Notes under the pieces: generated by a model
What the model was told of the DNA's origin: nothing
Databases searched by the model: none
What the model saw: the letters and a program-made list of their open reading frames with translations, nothing else
Assembly: GCA_903856725.1 (NCBI GenBank)
Contig: CAIOCT010000126.1
Location: forward strand, 46,275 to 110,274
DNA: 64,000 nt
Source of the DNA: an uncultured Verrucomicrobiota bacterium
GTDB lineage: Bacteria; Verrucomicrobiota; Verrucomicrobiia; Opitutales; Opitutaceae
Direction: 5' to 3'
Program-made: the position numbers and the translations under genes
In this document: piece by piece, positions 62,363-64,000 of the stretch
Layout: each line of letters opens with the position of its first letter
How positions within the stretch are numbered: position 1 is the first letter of the stretch

Positions 62363-64000
62363 ATGAAATTTAGTACCGCGGTTATCTCTATGTGTGCTCT
62401 CACTCTCACGGCTCAAGCTAGCTTCGACCTCACCCTTCCACGTCCCCCTGTGGCTACGCCCCAGCCGAAAAATGTGACCGTCCATGAAGATCCGCGGGTG
62501 GATAATTATTTTTGGCTTAGGGAGAAAGAAAATCCTGCAGTTATTAATTATCTCGAGCGAGAAAACGCGTATACCGAGGCCGTGCTGGCGCCTGCCGCCA
62601 ATCTCCGCGCTAGTCTCTATCAAGAGATGATCGGCCGGATCAAAGAAGATGATTCCTCCGCACCCGTAACCTGGCTTGGCTACAATTACTACACCCGGAC
62701 GGAAAAAAATAAACAGTACCCCCTCTACTGCCGGCGACCCAGCAGTGGCGCGGCGACTGAAGAAATCCTGCTCGACCTCAATACGCTCGTTGGGACGCAT
62801 ACTTATATCGCCGTTGGTCAATTTCGCGTCAGTGATGATGGAGCCCGACTCGCCTACTCGATCGATTGGACGGGTTACCGCCAATACGAAGTATTTGTAA
62901 TGGACTTGGCGACCAAGGCCCTCATTTCCCAAAAAATTGGCGCAGTCTCTAGTTTAGAATGGGGAGCTGGCCATGATATTATATACTACGGGACCGAGAA
63001 TGAAGCTAAGCGTTCGGATAAGGTTTACCGTTGGACCCTCAGCCGCGGGCGAGCTGAGTTAGTTTATGAAGAGAAAGACGAACTTTATAATCTCCAAGTT
63101 GATAAATCCCGCGACGGGAAATTTATTTTTATTCACACTGAAAGTAAACAAACCAGCGAAGCGTGGGCGCTCGCCAGTGCTGAGGTAGCGGCAAAGCTTC
63201 AGCCTCTTTTGGGCCGGACCGAAAATGTTAAATATTACAGTGAACATCGGGACGGACAGTTTTATTACGTAACAAATCGGGCCGGAGCCAAAAATTATAA
63301 GATTTGTCAGGCTCCGATCAGCCAACCGAACGTCACCACCGATCTTATCGCCCCTAATTCCGCGATTAAAATAGAGGGGATTGATATGTTTGCTAATTAT
63401 ATGGTCATCGCCGAACGCGAAAATGGGCTGCCTCATTTGCGTAGCTACACCTTTGCTTCGGGAACATCTACCCGCCTCGCCATGCCCGAGGCTACTTATG
63501 AGGTCAGCGCAGACCGTAATTGGGATTATCGCGCCACCGTTTATCAATTCAATTACCAGTCACTCGTGCGCCCCGCCACGGTCTATGCCGCAAACTTAAT
63601 CACCGGTGAGCGAACCCTCATCAAGCAGAACGAGGTGCTGGGTGGATTCAAACCTGAGCATTATAAATCAGAGCGACTCTGGGCGACGGCGCGCGATGGC
63701 ACGAAGATACCGCTCTCGATCGTGTATCGCGCTGACCTGGATCGCACGAAACCACAACCGCTCTGGCTCTATGGCTACGGATCATATGGCCTCAGCATGC
63801 CCGCAGCCTTTAGCAGCAGTCGGGTCAGTCTGCTTGACCGAGGCATTATTTACATCATCGCGCATATTCGTGGCGGTGGCGAACTCGGCGAAGAATGGCG
63901 CGAAGCTGGTCGAATGGATAAAAAAATGAATACGTTCAATGATTTCGTCGACTGCGGACAATGGTTAGTTGACCAGCGTTGGACGACTCCTGGGCAGCTG
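62363..64000 (+). CDS. Prolyl oligopeptidase family serine peptidase, oligopeptidase B-like (5' part)
   Basis: The frame opens at ATG 62363 and runs past the window edge, giving the first 546 residues. A Sec-type signal starts it ('MKFSTAVISMCALTLTAQAS'), so it is exported. 'HEDPRVDNYFWLREKENPAV' is the S9 N-terminal signature. A seven-bladed propeller follows ('FRVSDDGARLAYSIDWTGYR', 'DKSRDGKFIFIHTESKQTSE'). The peptidase domain begins with 'LWLYGYGSYGLSMPA' and 'IAHIRGGGELGEEWREAGRM', a pattern of oligopeptidase B-type enzymes that cut after basic residues. The catalytic Ser, Asp and His lie beyond the window. Confidence 0.9.
   Translation, partial: MKFSTAVISMCALTLTAQASFDLTLPRPPVATPQPKNVTVHEDPRVDNYFWLREKENPAVINYLERENAYTEAVLAPAANLRASLYQEMIGRIKEDDSSAPVTWLGYNYYTRTEKNKQYPLYCRRPSSGAATEEILLDLNTLVGTHTYIAVGQFRVSDDGARLAYSIDWTGYRQYEVFVMDLATKALISQKIGAVSSLEWGAGHDIIYYGTENEAKRSDKVYRWTLSRGRAELVYEEKDELYNLQVDKSRDGKFIFIHTESKQTSEAWALASAEVAAKLQPLLGRTENVKYYSEHRDGQFYYVTNRAGAKNYKICQAPISQPNVTTDLIAPNSAIKIEGIDMFANYMVIAERENGLPHLRSYTFASGTSTRLAMPEATYEVSADRNWDYRATVYQFNYQSLVRPATVYAANLITGERTLIKQNEVLGGFKPEHYKSERLWATARDGTKIPLSIVYRADLDRTKPQPLWLYGYGSYGLSMPAAFSSSRVSLLDRGIIYIIAHIRGGGELGEEWREAGRMDKKMNTFNDFVDCGQWLVDQRWTTPGQL

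Overview
The window reads as chromosomal DNA of a Gram-negative bacterium. Pal, TolQ/TolR/TonB-type proteins, a predicted outer-membrane beta-barrel and several Sec, Tat and lipoprotein signals all point to a double membrane. Gene content (OleA/OleB-type lipid enzymes, an unusually large signal peptidase I, an ECF sigma factor with an atypical anti-sigma partner, GxDLY-type SGNH hydrolase) fits Verrucomicrobiota, perhaps Opitutales. This is an inference from gene content, because no rRNA is present. I saw no phage, insertion sequence or CRISPR array. Two tRNA genes are present (Lys-TTT and Ala-GGC).

Layout. 1-6.5 kb (- strand): an envelope transport cassette of a DUF1302 barrel, a DUF1329 LolB-like protein, a Ycf48-like propeller and an MMPL/RND exporter that runs off the window edge. 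6.6-10.8 kb: a UvrA-family protein with DNA polymerase IV, meeting an exported ParB-like protein convergently. 11.6-18.7 kb: housekeeping genes (inositol-phosphatase family, beta-CASP hydrolase, apaG, purH, M20 peptidase, pal, a NarL-type regulator). 18.8-28.7 kb: tRNA-Lys, ECF sigma/anti-sigma pair, dapA-dapB-ruvA, and a forward run pilT - secreted orphan - fabD - lepA - lepB.

28.8-36.6 kb (- strand) is the most interesting region. It is a compact lipid biosynthesis locus: KAS-II type ketosynthase, acyl carrier protein, two CrtI/phytoene-desaturase-like FAD oxidoreductases, a FabZ-like dehydratase, a FabI-like enoyl reductase, an OleA-type head-to-head acyl condensing enzyme and an OleB-type hydrolase. 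OleC and OleD, needed for the known olefin pathway, are not in the window. The set looks like a dedicated fatty-acid elongation line feeding a desaturation/isomerisation step and an acyl-acyl condensation. Its product is unknown to me.

36.6-45 kb: galE, an NtrC-type sigma54 activator that has lost its Fis DNA-binding domain, and a sugar or polyol oxidation and hydrolysis group (GMC oxidoreductase, its small Tat-exported partner, an SGNH hydrolase, a Tat-exported propeller glycosidase-like protein). 45-64 kb: tRNA-Ala, an ExbB/ExbD/TonB-type motor, tmk-holB, mutS, maf with a second TonB-like protein and rluA, nadE, hemL, xerC/D, mazG, trpC-ksgA, an orphan secreted protein and the start of an oligopeptidase B-like peptidase.
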